From contig NZ_SDGZ01000014.1 in NCBI RefSeq assembly GCF_008107635.1, positions 1 to 64,000 on the forward strand: a DNA stretch of 64,000 bases. Direction: 5' to 3'. Both the position numbers and the translations under genes were made by a program. Numbering within the stretch: position 1 is the stretch's first letter; each line of letters starts with the position of its first letter. Origin of the DNA: Weissella muntiaci (GTDB lineage: Bacteria; Bacillota; Bacilli; Lactobacillales; Lactobacillaceae). Below are positions 17,024 to 24,724 of the stretch, in pieces. Under the pieces are notes generated by a model. The model worked only from the letters and a program-made list of their open reading frames with translations, made no database searches and was not told where the DNA came from.

Positions 17024-18442
17024 TTAGTAATTTGCCAAACGTTCCATCGCATCAGCAAAGATCGCCATTGAACGAGTCAAATCAGCAACTGGATAGAATT
17101 CGTTAACTTGGTGCATTGTATCAGGAACACCCTCAAACATGGCACCAAAGGCAACCCCACGCTTCAAAAGGCGACCAAATGTTCCGCCACCGATAACTTG
17201 CTCAGCAGCTGGCAATCCAGTGTGATCACGATATGTTTGCAACAAAGTTTCAACAAGTGGATCATTTCCTGGAACGTAGTGTGGTCCCATACCATGACCC
17301 TCTTGAGCAACCTTTGCATCGAATTCTGCAGGCAAAGCCTTGCGCACGAATTCTTCAATTGCATCAGCTGTCGTATTTTGTGGGTAACGGAAGTTCAAAT
17401 TAATGAAGCCGTCTTGATCAGCGTCAAAACGTTGAATACCAACGTTCATTGATAGATCACCCATCAAATCATCATGCTTTACAGCACCAATCTTGACTGA
17501 CTTAGTATCATCATGGGCCTTATCACCAAGGAATACCAAGTACCCCTTAGCATTTGCACCAAAATCAAAATTCATCAAGAAGTTTGCTAGATAGGTTCCG
17601 GCATTCTCGCCAGTCTCTGGCATTGCTCCGTGAACCTGCTTACCATTAACAGTAAAGCTAATCGTCTTACCGGCAACAGTTGCCGATCCACTAATGCGAT
17701 CCTCTTCTGCAAGATAGGCATTAAATGATGTCAACATATCTGCAGTTGCCTCAGTCTCAACAGTTGCAGTTGCAACTCCTGGCACCATGTTTGGTCGCTC
17801 ACCGGCTTCAAAGTCAACCAACTTATATGTGCCACCATTGGTTCCAGCAAAACGTACGACCGTTGAAACATTTCCTTTTTCACCATTAATGATTGGGAAT
17901 TCAGCATCCGGTGAGAAGCCCATTGTTGGCTCACCCATCTCTGCGAAGAAATCATCCATCCCAGTCCAATCGGACTCCTCATCAATTCCCATTACGAAAA
18001 TCAACTTCCGCTTCAAAGGAATGTTTAGGTCCTTGATCATCTTCATGGCATAGTAACCTGCAAATGAAGGTCCCTTATCATCAGATGCTCCGCGAGCATA
18101 CAAACGACCATTCTTAATCGTTGGAGTAAAGGGCTCAGTCTCCCACTTACTTAGATCACCTGCCGGCATAACGTCCAAGTGACCAATAATTGCCAATGAT
18201 TCCTCTGCATCTTCAGGTCCCATCTCTGCATACGCAACTAGATTCTTATAGTTACCAGTGCGGAAACCATCCCGCTTAGCAAATTCTTCGAATTTCAATA
18301 ATGCTTCTTTTGGTCCAGGACCCAAAGGCGCATCGGTTGTTGCTGCGGCATCATCACGAACGGACTTGATTGCCAACATTTCCTTTAAATCAGTCAGCAA
18401 AGTATCTTCATACTTTAATGCTTCCAAACGCCATTGTGTCAT
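17024..18442 (-). CDS. pepV: Dipeptidase PepV (Xaa-His dipeptidase-like, M20 family)
   Basis: A 472-residue cytosolic di-zinc dipeptidase releasing amino acids from imported dipeptides. M20 metal motifs are visible: [39 protein letters not shown] and, near the C-terminus, the GGGTFGR stretch of PepV enzymes. Length is standard. The chosen ATG at 18442 has GGAGG at 7-nt effective spacing; a GTG two codons upstream would be too close. A promoter (TTGCTA, 18 nt, TATAAT) lies at 18476-18505. A terminator follows. This fits the proteolytic lifestyle of lactic acid bacteria, together with pepO at 57 kb. Confidence 0.95.
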   Translation of the reverse strand: MTQWRLEALKYEDTLLTDLKEMLAIKSVRDDAAATTDAPLGPGPKEALLKFEEFAKRDGFRTGNYKNLVAYAEMGPEDAEESLAIIGHLDVMPAGDLSKWETEPFTPTIKNGRLYARGASDDKGPSFAGYYAMKMIKDLNIPLKRKLIFVMGIDEESDWTGMDDFFAEMGEPTMGFSPDAEFPIINGEKGNVSTVVRFAGTNGGTYKLVDFEAGERPNMVPGVATATVETEATADMLTSFNAYLAEEDRISGSATVAGKTISFTVNGKQVHGAMPETGENAGTYLANFLMNFDFGANAKGYLVFLGDKAHDDTKSVKIGAVKHDDLMGDLSMNVGIQRFDADQDGFINLNFRYPQNTTADAIEEFVRKALPAEFDAKVAQEGHGMGPHYVPGNDPLVETLLQTYRDHTGLPAAEQVIGGGTFGRLLKRGVAFGAMFEGVPDTMHQVNEFYPVADLTRSMAIFADAMERLANY

Positions 18443-18475
18443 TTTCACGACCTCCGTTTAATTAAAATTATTATC

Positions 18476-18505
18476 ATTATACAACTCTAATCCTAAACCT
18501 AGCAA
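18476..18505 (-). promoter_or_regulatory. Promoter of pepV
   Basis: Minus-strand -35 TTGCTA (18500-18505), 18-nt spacer, -10 TATAAT (18476-18481), about 30 nt upstream of the pepV start codon. Confidence 0.65.
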
Positions 18506-18626
18506 AGTTTTCTTAATTTCACTTAATAAATTAATCCAACAGCTTTTTAGCTAATCCCATTAAGGCAGATCATATCAAAATCATTGGCAAGCAGTCCACA
18601 AGCAAGTTTCTCATAATTATCTTATT

Positions 18627-19313
18627 TTAAGCTTGTCCTTTATCAGCCTTAGTCAGTCCTGCTTTTTCAAGTTTGCCATTTACAGGCTCAGATTTCTTAA
18701 CAACCTGCGTATCAACCATGACACCATGAAGCCCTTTGGCAATCATTCGGCCAATTGGCTTTGAAAACGGAGCGTGAATGGTTACAGACTTAACCTCTTG
18801 ATCATCATTTTCATTTAAAATTCCTGAATCAGACAATTCCATATTTGATAATCGTACTGAGCGAACCCGAATGATCCCCGGCTTGTCCATTACATCATCA
18901 TAGATCTGTGCAAGTTCAGCATCTAAAGCCTTAGTCGCTTCCTCGCTAACAACTAATTTTTGTGTTAGTGCTTTAGTTGCCGTTACAATCGCCTCATCCA
19001 CGATTGCTTTCAATTCTGTTTCGCTTAGATTTTGATGGTCTGCCTGATATGTCTCAAAAGCGTCCGTAACTTCGTTCAACTCTGTTAATAGACCTTCCTG
19101 CTTCGTTTGTAAATTTGAAAGTGTTTCGACTGCCTTCTGTTTTTCAACCTCCGCCCTTTGCTTAGCCTCTTCGCTGACTTTTTGTAATTTTTCAGCTTTT
19201 GCCAAATCCAGCTTTTGTTGATTGATCGTCTTGTTTAATTCAACAGTCTTCTCTTTAATCATCGTCTCAACTTGTAAAGACGTATATGTTTCATCATTAT
19301 TAAAAATTGCCAT
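18627..19313 (-). CDS. Coiled-coil protein with conserved C-terminal domain, copy B (228 aa)
   Basis: Unrecognised. The N-terminal two-thirds (about residues 15-145) are a long coiled coil rich in Lys, Glu, Gln and Ala. The C-terminal part matches its neighbour closely: IYDDVMDKPGIIRVRS, then RLSNMELSD, a short variable linker, and HAPFSKPIGRMIAKGLHGV. A Lys-rich tail of about 25 residues follows, absent from the neighbour. No signal peptide or membrane segment. AGGAG precedes the start. It lies 22 bp downstream of the 196-aa paralogue and both lie downstream of a large structured RNA. Possibly a cytoskeletal or scaffold-like protein, but that is only suggested by the coiled coil. Confidence 0.75.
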   Translation of the reverse strand: MAIFNNDETYTSLQVETMIKEKTVELNKTINQQKLDLAKAEKLQKVSEEAKQRAEVEKQKAVETLSNLQTKQEGLLTELNEVTDAFETYQADHQNLSETELKAIVDEAIVTATKALTQKLVVSEEATKALDAELAQIYDDVMDKPGIIRVRSVRLSNMELSDSGILNENDDQEVKSVTIHAPFSKPIGRMIAKGLHGVMVDTQVVKKSEPVNGKLEKAGLTKADKGQA

Positions 19314-19335
19314 GCTTTATAACTCCTACCTAGTA

Positions 19336-19926
19336 TTAATCAGTCAGTTCCACACCATGCAAACCTTGCGCAATCATCCGGCCAATTGGCTTTGAGAACG
19401 GAGCATGTAGTGTCAATGCCAAAACCTCTTGGTTATCATCAGCTACAGGCGCATGTAAATCAGATAGTTCTAAATTAGCAAGCCGGATTGAGCGAACGCG
19501 AACAGTCCCTGGCTTATCCATCACATCATCATAAATCGCCGCAAGCTCACCTTCTAAATTAGCAATCTTGGCTACTTGTTGAGCGAGCTGTTCCTCATAG
19601 CCTTGCTTAATTTTTAAACCTAACTCGGTCAACTTATCATCAAACCTGTTTAATTCACCTTTGACACTATCGTAATCTTTTTCAAGGGCCGCATACTTCT
19701 TTTCAGACTGCTCTAAAGCGCCGACCTCATTTGCAATATTTTGATCTTTTGCCGCCATCTGTGTCTCAAGCGTTTGATTTTTAGTCAATAATTCCTCAAC
19801 TGTTTGCTTTAGCGACTGCAAACTTTCCTCGTAATTCTCGATAACCTCTCGACCGTTATAGGTCTCGGCAGCAACCGCCTTGGCAACTAGCTCATTAACT
19901 TCTTCTTGTGTGTATCGTCCGGCCAT
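19336..19926 (-). CDS. Coiled-coil protein with conserved C-terminal domain, copy A (196 aa)
   Basis: Unrecognised paralogue of the next gene. Short N-terminal segment RYTQEEVNELVAKAVAAE, then coiled coil (about residues 25-130) with many heptad-like Leu/Glu/Lys positions. The C-terminal module has IYDDVMDKPGTVRVRS, RLANLELSD and HAPFSKPIGRMIAQGLHGV, nearly identical to copy B while the coils differ in sequence. This says the C-terminal module is the selected functional part. AGAGAAGAG precedes the ATG. The gene starts about 100 nt after the terminator of the upstream structured RNA. Confidence 0.75.
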   Translation of the reverse strand: MAGRYTQEEVNELVAKAVAAETYNGREVIENYEESLQSLKQTVEELLTKNQTLETQMAAKDQNIANEVGALEQSEKKYAALEKDYDSVKGELNRFDDKLTELGLKIKQGYEEQLAQQVAKIANLEGELAAIYDDVMDKPGTVRVRSIRLANLELSDLHAPVADDNQEVLALTLHAPFSKPIGRMIAQGLHGVELTD

Positions 19927-20020
19927 ATCAATTCTCTTCTCTCATTTCAATCTTGTAATAAATCAATACTGTTATTATTCATGTTTAATATTTATATGTC
20001 CAGCCCCATTTGGTGACTAC

Positions 20021-20054
20021 AATTAAAAATCCACCAAGCAGTTCTGCTCCGTGG
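20021..20054 (-). terminator. Terminator of the structured RNA
   Basis: On the minus strand CCACGGAGCAG pairs with CTGCTTGGTGG (one mismatch, one wobble) and is followed by ATTTTTAATT. The T-tract exists only on the minus side, giving the direction of the RNA. Confidence 0.75.
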
Positions 20055-20398
20055 ACGGTTTTCGTTGAGTCTTGCGACGCTCAACTAGGGCTACCCTTTC
20101 GGCCTCCCTAATATTCAATTGTAAGAGACTTATCAGAAGTCTAGGCTGCAGTCCTAAACACCTGTCCCTGATAAATCTAACCAAATCATCTATTTAAGCA
20201 TTAACAAACAGTACCCACATTACCCGTTCACAATAAGTTACATTGCCGATTCTGTCACCAAAATCTGAAAAAGCGAGCCGTGTCGGGTCAGGTAAGTAAC
20301 TTAGGTTTAGTCTTTCATCATAAAAATATGATTATCAAACCTCATACCTACACTGATTGCTAATGACACCAAGAGTTGTCAACATCAAGACGTATGTT
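20022..20398 (-). ncRNA. Candidate large structured RNA (~375 nt), unassigned
   Basis: A minus-strand RNA inferred from dense secondary structure between a -10 TATAAT (20405-20410) and a terminator. In order of transcription: TGACA/TGTCA (20364-20381); AGGTTT/AAACCT enclosing ATCATA/TATGAT (20303-20342); AAGTTAC/GTAACTT enclosing CCGA/TCGG (20235-20302); TTATCAG/CTGATAA enclosing TAGG/CCTA (20130-20174); TAGGG/CCCTA (20086-20110); GTTGAG/CTCAAC (20064-20085); terminal hairpin (20031-20054) plus T-tract. I looked for landmark sequences of tmRNA, RNase P, SRP RNA and 6S RNA and did not find them. It could be a free RNA or a leader of the coiled-coil operon 100 nt downstream. Confidence 0.6.
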
Positions 20399-20404
20399 TA
20401 TCGA

Positions 20405-20410
20405 ATTATA
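20405..20410 (-). promoter_or_regulatory. Putative -10 box for the structured RNA
   Basis: Perfect TATAAT on the minus strand about 7 nt upstream of the first hairpin region. No good -35 hexamer at 17 nt; TG lies two bases upstream, near an extended -10. Confidence 0.4.
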
Positions 20411-20556
20411 TTCAGATACTTTCGTAGATCTTGGGTCATTACTGCGACACGCCCATGCGGATTAAAGTTTGTAATGTAATAGCTGAAGTTGAGAATGAAT
20501 TTTCGACCAAGCTCATTACCACCTTTCCTTTGGTACACCATTATAATATCACTATC

Positions 20557-20570
20557 TGCAAGCGCTTACA
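20557..20570 (+). promoter_or_regulatory. cre-like CcpA operator
   Basis: TGCAAGCGCTTACA matches the catabolite-response element consensus TGWAANCGNTNWCA except at position 3. It lies about 150 bp upstream of the polysaccharide deacetylase gene, next to TATAAT-like hexamers at 20542-20547 and 20599-20604. Suggests glucose-dependent control, direction uncertain. Confidence 0.5.
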
Positions 20571-20720
20571 AGCGAAACGTTTTTTAATCAAACTAACGTA
20601 TAATATCCAAACCCGTCCTCAAAACCAACTGAGATAAAACTATTGAAAACGTCATAAATGGTGTTATCTTATTATTAATAGTATCTACAATCAATATCCC
20701 TTACGAATCTGAGGTCCTTT

Positions 20721-21527
20721 ATGCCTATTAAATTCCGCTCACTCTTAATCACATCTATCACCGCTCTATTGGCCTGTCTCCTATTTTTAATCTATCCCCA
20801 TATCGTTACCAGCCACGACGTTGTCAGCAAAGCACTTGCTCGTAAACAAAGTGCAGCCCAGAGCAGCTCTGCTTTAGCTGCATCTGCCGCAGCCGCTTCA
20901 AGCAAGCAAAATTCTGACAGTGTGATTTATCTAACTTTCGATGATGGTCCCAATGCAACCACAACACCACAATTATTACAAACTCTAAAGACTAAGCAGG
21001 TTAAAGCAACCTTTTTTGTAACTGGCAACGGCCCCGATAACTTAATTAAGCAGGAATACGATGAGGGCAATCGCATTGGCTTGCACACGTACACACATAA
21101 CTATGCGGAGGTGTATAGTTCGATCGATAACTATTTTAATGATTTAGAGCGAATCAATGAACGCGTAATCGCAATCACCGGTTATCATTCTAAACTTGTC
21201 CGAGTGCCAGGCGGAAGTGCCAATACTATCAGCAACAGTTACTCGCCAAACATAATGAGCTACATTCTACCGGAAATCCGTAATCGTGGTTATCAATATT
21301 TTGATTGGAACGTATCGGCCGGTGATGGCTCTGTTCAGACCAATTCCGATCAACCATATAATTCAGTCATCAGTGAATTACAACCCCATCGTGATAATGT
21401 TGTTCTCATGCACGATACAAAACAAACATCCGTCGATGCCGTCGGGCGAATCATCGACTATGCCAATCAGAATGGCTATCGCTTTGCCCTCCTAGACACA
21501 AATAGCTACCCCGCTCAACAACGCTAG
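20721..21527 (+). CDS. Polysaccharide (peptidoglycan) deacetylase, NodB domain
   Basis: A 268-residue exported or membrane-anchored deacetylase. An N-terminal hydrophobic helix (about residues 7-27) is followed by an Ala/Ser linker and the NodB catalytic domain with all five motifs: TFDDGP (metal and base Asp), HTYTH (metal His pair), RVPGGS, DWNVSAGD and LMHD. Likely removes acetyl groups from GlcNAc of peptidoglycan, which lowers lysozyme sensitivity; a capsule or exopolysaccharide substrate is possible. GAGG sits upstream of the ATG. A plus-strand promoter (TTGAAA at 20643) and a cre-like site lie upstream. Stands alone; nnrD follows 135 bp later. Confidence 0.9.
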   Translation: MPIKFRSLLITSITALLACLLFLIYPHIVTSHDVVSKALARKQSAAQSSSALAASAAAASSKQNSDSVIYLTFDDGPNATTTPQLLQTLKTKQVKATFFVTGNGPDNLIKQEYDEGNRIGLHTYTHNYAEVYSSIDNYFNDLERINERVIAITGYHSKLVRVPGGSANTISNSYSPNIMSYILPEIRNRGYQYFDWNVSAGDGSVQTNSDQPYNSVISELQPHRDNVVLMHDTKQTSVDAVGRIIDYANQNGYRFALLDTNSYPAQQR

Positions 21528-21662
21528 TCTAACTTTCAAATGATATGCGTTGTTTAGTTTTGCTACTACCCAATTCTAACCAAGAAATTCAATCGCATAT
21601 TCACAATCAGTCGACTTTTAGGGTTATAATTTAAATAACATCGTAATCCAGGGAGAGCTCAT

Positions 21663-22514
21663 ATGACAGAAGAACTTACAGCAACCATTGTCCATGAAAT
21701 TATTCAAAAACGACCAAGCAATTCACACAAAGGTGACTTTGGGCGTGTTTTGATAATTGCCGGTAATCAACAATTCGGTGGTGCTGGACTAATGGCCACC
21801 GCGGCGGCTGTAAATGCAGGTGCCGGGCTAGTTACTCTGGCCACTGATCCCGTTAATTTGACGGCCCTTCACGTGCGCACACCAGAAGCAATGTTCATTG
21901 ACTGGCATGACGACGCCGAATTAAGCTCCGCCATTGAAAAATCAGATGTTATTTTGATTGGACCTGGCCTCGGTACTGATGAGTTTGCTATTCGGCTTGT
22001 CAAAAAAACCTTTGCTCTAGCCAAAGGTAACCAACGCCTGGTTGTTGATGGCTCTGCATTGACCGTTATGGCACAAAATAACCTTGTTTTCCCACTCAAC
22101 GTCTTTAGCGTTGCCACTCCTCACCAAGGTGAATGGGAGCTATTAAGTGGCATTAAACTTGCTTATCAAGATAACATGTCGCTTAACAATGTCCAACGCT
22201 CAATTTTGAATGCAAATACTTTAGTTCTCAAACAACATCATACAATTGTGATGTCTGACCAACGCGAGTTTCAGTTGAAGCTTGGTGGACCTTACATGGC
22301 TGTTGGGGGCATGGGTGATACCCTTGCTGGAATTATCGCCGCCTTCCTTGCCCAATTTACTAATGCAACCAAAGCGACTGAAGCAGCTGTCTATGTTCAT
22401 TCAGCGATTGCTGAACAGATGGCTCACCACTCGTATGTTGTTAAACCAACTATCATCGCCGACTTTTTGCCAAATTACATGGTTCAAATCAAATCAAATC
22501 TCGATCAAGAATAA
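21663..22514 (+). CDS. nnrD: ADP-dependent (S)-NAD(P)H-hydrate dehydratase
   Basis: A 283-residue repair enzyme of the ribokinase-like fold that reconverts damaged NAD(P)HX to NAD(P)H with ADP. Signatures: GDFGRVLIIAGNQQFGGAGLMATAAAV at the N-terminus, GPGLG, the DGSALTV element, ATPHQGEW and the anion-hole/base motif GGMGDTLAG. Length is that of the stand-alone YXKO/NnrD type; no fused epimerase domain is present. GGGAGAG precedes the ATG. It ends at a bidirectional terminator shared with ppx. Confidence 0.93.
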   Translation: MTEELTATIVHEIIQKRPSNSHKGDFGRVLIIAGNQQFGGAGLMATAAAVNAGAGLVTLATDPVNLTALHVRTPEAMFIDWHDDAELSSAIEKSDVILIGPGLGTDEFAIRLVKKTFALAKGNQRLVVDGSALTVMAQNNLVFPLNVFSVATPHQGEWELLSGIKLAYQDNMSLNNVQRSILNANTLVLKQHHTIVMSDQREFQLKLGGPYMAVGGMGDTLAGIIAAFLAQFTNATKATEAAVYVHSAIAEQMAHHSYVVKPTIIADFLPNYMVQIKSNLDQE

Positions 22515-22523
22515 CCGTAAAAA

Positions 22524-22550
22524 AAGACTAACCAATCAATGGTTAGTCTT
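22524..22550. terminator. Bidirectional terminator between nnrD and ppx
   Basis: Stem AAGACTAACC/GGTTAGTCTT with a 7-nt loop and T-runs on both strands, placed exactly between convergent nnrD and ppx. Confidence 0.92.
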
Positions 22551-22554
22551 TTTT

Positions 22555-23487
22555 CTACTTTATCTTCATGCGATATTCTTGCAAAATCCCTTCACGGACC
22601 CCAGATGCTGAGAAAACAATTCGCTCAGCACCGGTCTGCTTAATTAATTCTACCAAGGGTAATAATCCAGAAATGATAATATCCGCTCGGTTAGCCTCAG
22701 CTCCTAAGAGCAGCGCTCGTTGATCCTTGCTCATCTCTGTCATCTCATTAAATGTGTTTAAAACATCAAGCGCCTGCATTTCATACCCATGAAAGTTATT
22801 CGTAGTTGTCAAATGATGTTGTTGTCGGCTAAGCCGTGCAAGCGAACGATTTGCTCCACCAAGAACAACAATTGGTAAAGTCACTGCCTCATCCAACCAA
22901 GGCAACTTTTCAAATTCCTGACACACGTACTTCTGCGCTCGCATAATGTTTGCTGGCTCGATCACAGCCTCACCATTCAAATGAAACTTCTCTGCCAAGG
23001 TCACTGCCCCAAAAGGCAAAGAGATAAAATTAGCAGCCATCCGCTCTTCAATGCCGACCAACTCAACCGAAGCTCCACCTGTGTCTAAAAGCCAAGCATC
23101 GTCAATCTGTAAAGCCGAGAACGCACCCAAATAATCATAATAGGCCTCTTGGTCGCCTGTAAGAACTCGGATTTCCACGCCAACCGCGTGATAAACCCGG
23201 TCCAAGAATTCAATTTGATTACTTGCTTCGCGCACAGCGGCAGTAGCAATTCCTAAAACCTGTATATCAGGATAGTCACGATAATCAGCCTCGAATTCCA
23301 TTAGTGCGGCAACCACACGATCCATCGCTAGATCCGTTAAGGCACCTTCATTTCGATCCATCCCCTCAGCAAGTCGAGTATCCAACTTACGCCGCTTCAA
23401 TTCAACATACTCACCATTGTCTTGAAACTCTTCAACAACCATTCGAGTTGAATTAGAACCCAAATCAATCACTGCTAAATACTTCAT
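22555..23487 (-). CDS. ppx: Exopolyphosphatase / pppGpp phosphohydrolase family (Ppx/GppA)
   Basis: A 310-residue ASKHA-fold phosphatase. The phosphate-1 motif VIDLGSNSTRMV is at the N-terminus and the phosphate-2 motif WLLDTGGASVELV in the middle. The short length, without a C-terminal HD-like extension, is usual for Gram-positive Ppx. It may hydrolyse polyphosphate or pppGpp; sequence alone does not decide. The start has GAGGAAG. It follows trpS by 15 bp and is probably in the same transcript, ending at the bidirectional terminator. Confidence 0.9.
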   Translation of the reverse strand: MKYLAVIDLGSNSTRMVVEEFQDNGEYVELKRRKLDTRLAEGMDRNEGALTDLAMDRVVAALMEFEADYRDYPDIQVLGIATAAVREASNQIEFLDRVYHAVGVEIRVLTGDQEAYYDYLGAFSALQIDDAWLLDTGGASVELVGIEERMAANFISLPFGAVTLAEKFHLNGEAVIEPANIMRAQKYVCQEFEKLPWLDEAVTLPIVVLGGANRSLARLSRQQHHLTTTNNFHGYEMQALDVLNTFNEMTEMSKDQRALLLGAEANRADIIISGLLPLVELIKQTGAERIVFSASGVREGILQEYRMKIK

Positions 23488-23502
23488 AAGAACTTCCTCT
23501 AA

Positions 23503-24528
23503 TTAGCTCCAGTAGTTAATGCCCATTGCTGCGCGAACTTCTGTCATTGTAGCCTGTGCCGTTTGACGGGCCTTTGCAGATCCGTCGGCTAACATTTGCA
23601 TAACCTGCCCACGGTCGGCCGCATACTGAGCACGGCGCTCACGCATCGGTGCGAATTCTTGATTAAGCACCTCAAAGAGATACTTCTTAATCTTCATATC
23701 GCCCAAACCACCCGCTTGATATTGGTTCTTCAAGTCAGCTACCGTGGCTGTGTCCTGATCAAAGATATCCAGATAGGTGAAAACCATATTTCCCTCAACA
23801 TGCCCTGGATCTTCCACCTTGATATGCGTGGGATCTGTATACATTGACTTAACTTTGGTCCATAAAGTATCTTCATCATCACTAATATAAATAGCGTTGT
23901 TCAACGACTTTGACATCTTCGCATTTCCGTCAAGGCCTGGAATTCGCCCCTGCCCCTTTGGTGGAAAGACGCCTTGTGGTTCCACAAGAATATCTTGTCC
24001 GTTGCCATAATAATGATTGAATGAACGAATCAATTCACGGGTTTGCTCTAACATTGGCTCCTGATCATCACCAACTGGCACTACGGATCCTTTGAAAAGA
24101 GCAATATCAGCCGCCTGTGATACTGGATAAACAAAGAAGCCCGCTGGAATACTCTCACCAAATCCTTTTTGTTGGATTTCCGCTTTAACAGTTGGGTTTC
24201 TTTGCAAACGAGCGATTGAAACTAGGTTCAAAAAGTACTCGGTTAATTCTGATAATTCTGGTACTGCTGTTTGCACAAAAATCGTTGATTTAGCTGGATC
24301 AATTCCAACCGCCAAATAATCCAACGCAACTTCAAGCAATGAATTATGAATCTTCTCTGGATCGCGAGCGTTGTCAGTAAAAGCTTGCTTATCTGCAATC
24401 ATGATATAAGGATCATATTCACCAGAATTTTGCATTGCAACACGATTTTTAAGCGATCCAACATAGTGTCCAATGTGCAACTTGCCTGTTGGTCGATCAC
24501 CAGTTAGTAACACTGACTTTTCTGTCAT
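23503..24528 (-). CDS. trpS: Tryptophan-tRNA ligase
   Basis: Class Ic aminoacyl-tRNA synthetase charging tRNA-Trp. HIGH motif in LHIGHYVGSL near the N-terminus and KMSKS in GNAKMSKSLNN at about residue 205; 341 residues is standard. GGAG precedes the ATG. A good promoter (TTGTGA, 17 nt, TACAAT) lies about 165 nt upstream. I searched the leader for T-box landmarks and did not see the conserved antiterminator motif, so tryptophan control by T-box is not supported. Followed by ppx. Confidence 0.97.
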   Translation of the reverse strand: MTEKSVLLTGDRPTGKLHIGHYVGSLKNRVAMQNSGEYDPYIMIADKQAFTDNARDPEKIHNSLLEVALDYLAVGIDPAKSTIFVQTAVPELSELTEYFLNLVSIARLQRNPTVKAEIQQKGFGESIPAGFFVYPVSQAADIALFKGSVVPVGDDQEPMLEQTRELIRSFNHYYGNGQDILVEPQGVFPPKGQGRIPGLDGNAKMSKSLNNAIYISDDEDTLWTKVKSMYTDPTHIKVEDPGHVEGNMVFTYLDIFDQDTATVADLKNQYQAGGLGDMKIKKYLFEVLNQEFAPMRERRAQYAADRGQVMQMLADGSAKARQTAQATMTEVRAAMGINYWS

Positions 24529-24690
24529 AAGTTAGCTCCTTCTAGTAGCACCTGCCACTGATCACGTGGAAATAAAATTTGATTGTAACTGCCCTGCATT
24601 AAAAAATCCTTTTAAGGCTTTACCGTTCACCAAAATCCCACGCGATTTTCCCTACGAACAAGCGCAGGTAGATTTAATTTGTCGCTTATT

Positions 24691-24719
24691 ATTGTAAGCA
24701 TTTTTGACCATTATCACAA
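24691..24719 (-). promoter_or_regulatory. Promoter of trpS-ppx
   Basis: Minus-strand -35 TTGTGA (24714-24719), 17-nt spacer, -10 TACAAT (24691-24696). It overlaps the 3' flank of helD. Confidence 0.65.
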
Positions 24720-24724
24720 CACCA

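Noticed and set aside
20022-20398. Structured RNA as tmRNA, RNase P, SRP RNA or 6S RNA
   Set aside because: No encoded tag or CCA end (tmRNA), no GAGGAAAGUCC core (RNase P), no SRP tetraloop domain, and the ends do not pair as in 6S RNA. ACAGAA occurs once but in the wrong context.
20431-20637. Plus-strand 68-codon frame in the 20.4-20.6 kb gap
   Set aside because: No ribosome-binding site, spans the cre-like and promoter-like sequences, and the composition looks noncoding.
24529-24724. T-box riboswitch upstream of trpS
   Set aside because: The conserved antiterminator sequence AGGGTGGNACCGCG and a specifier loop are not visible; only a normal promoter was found.
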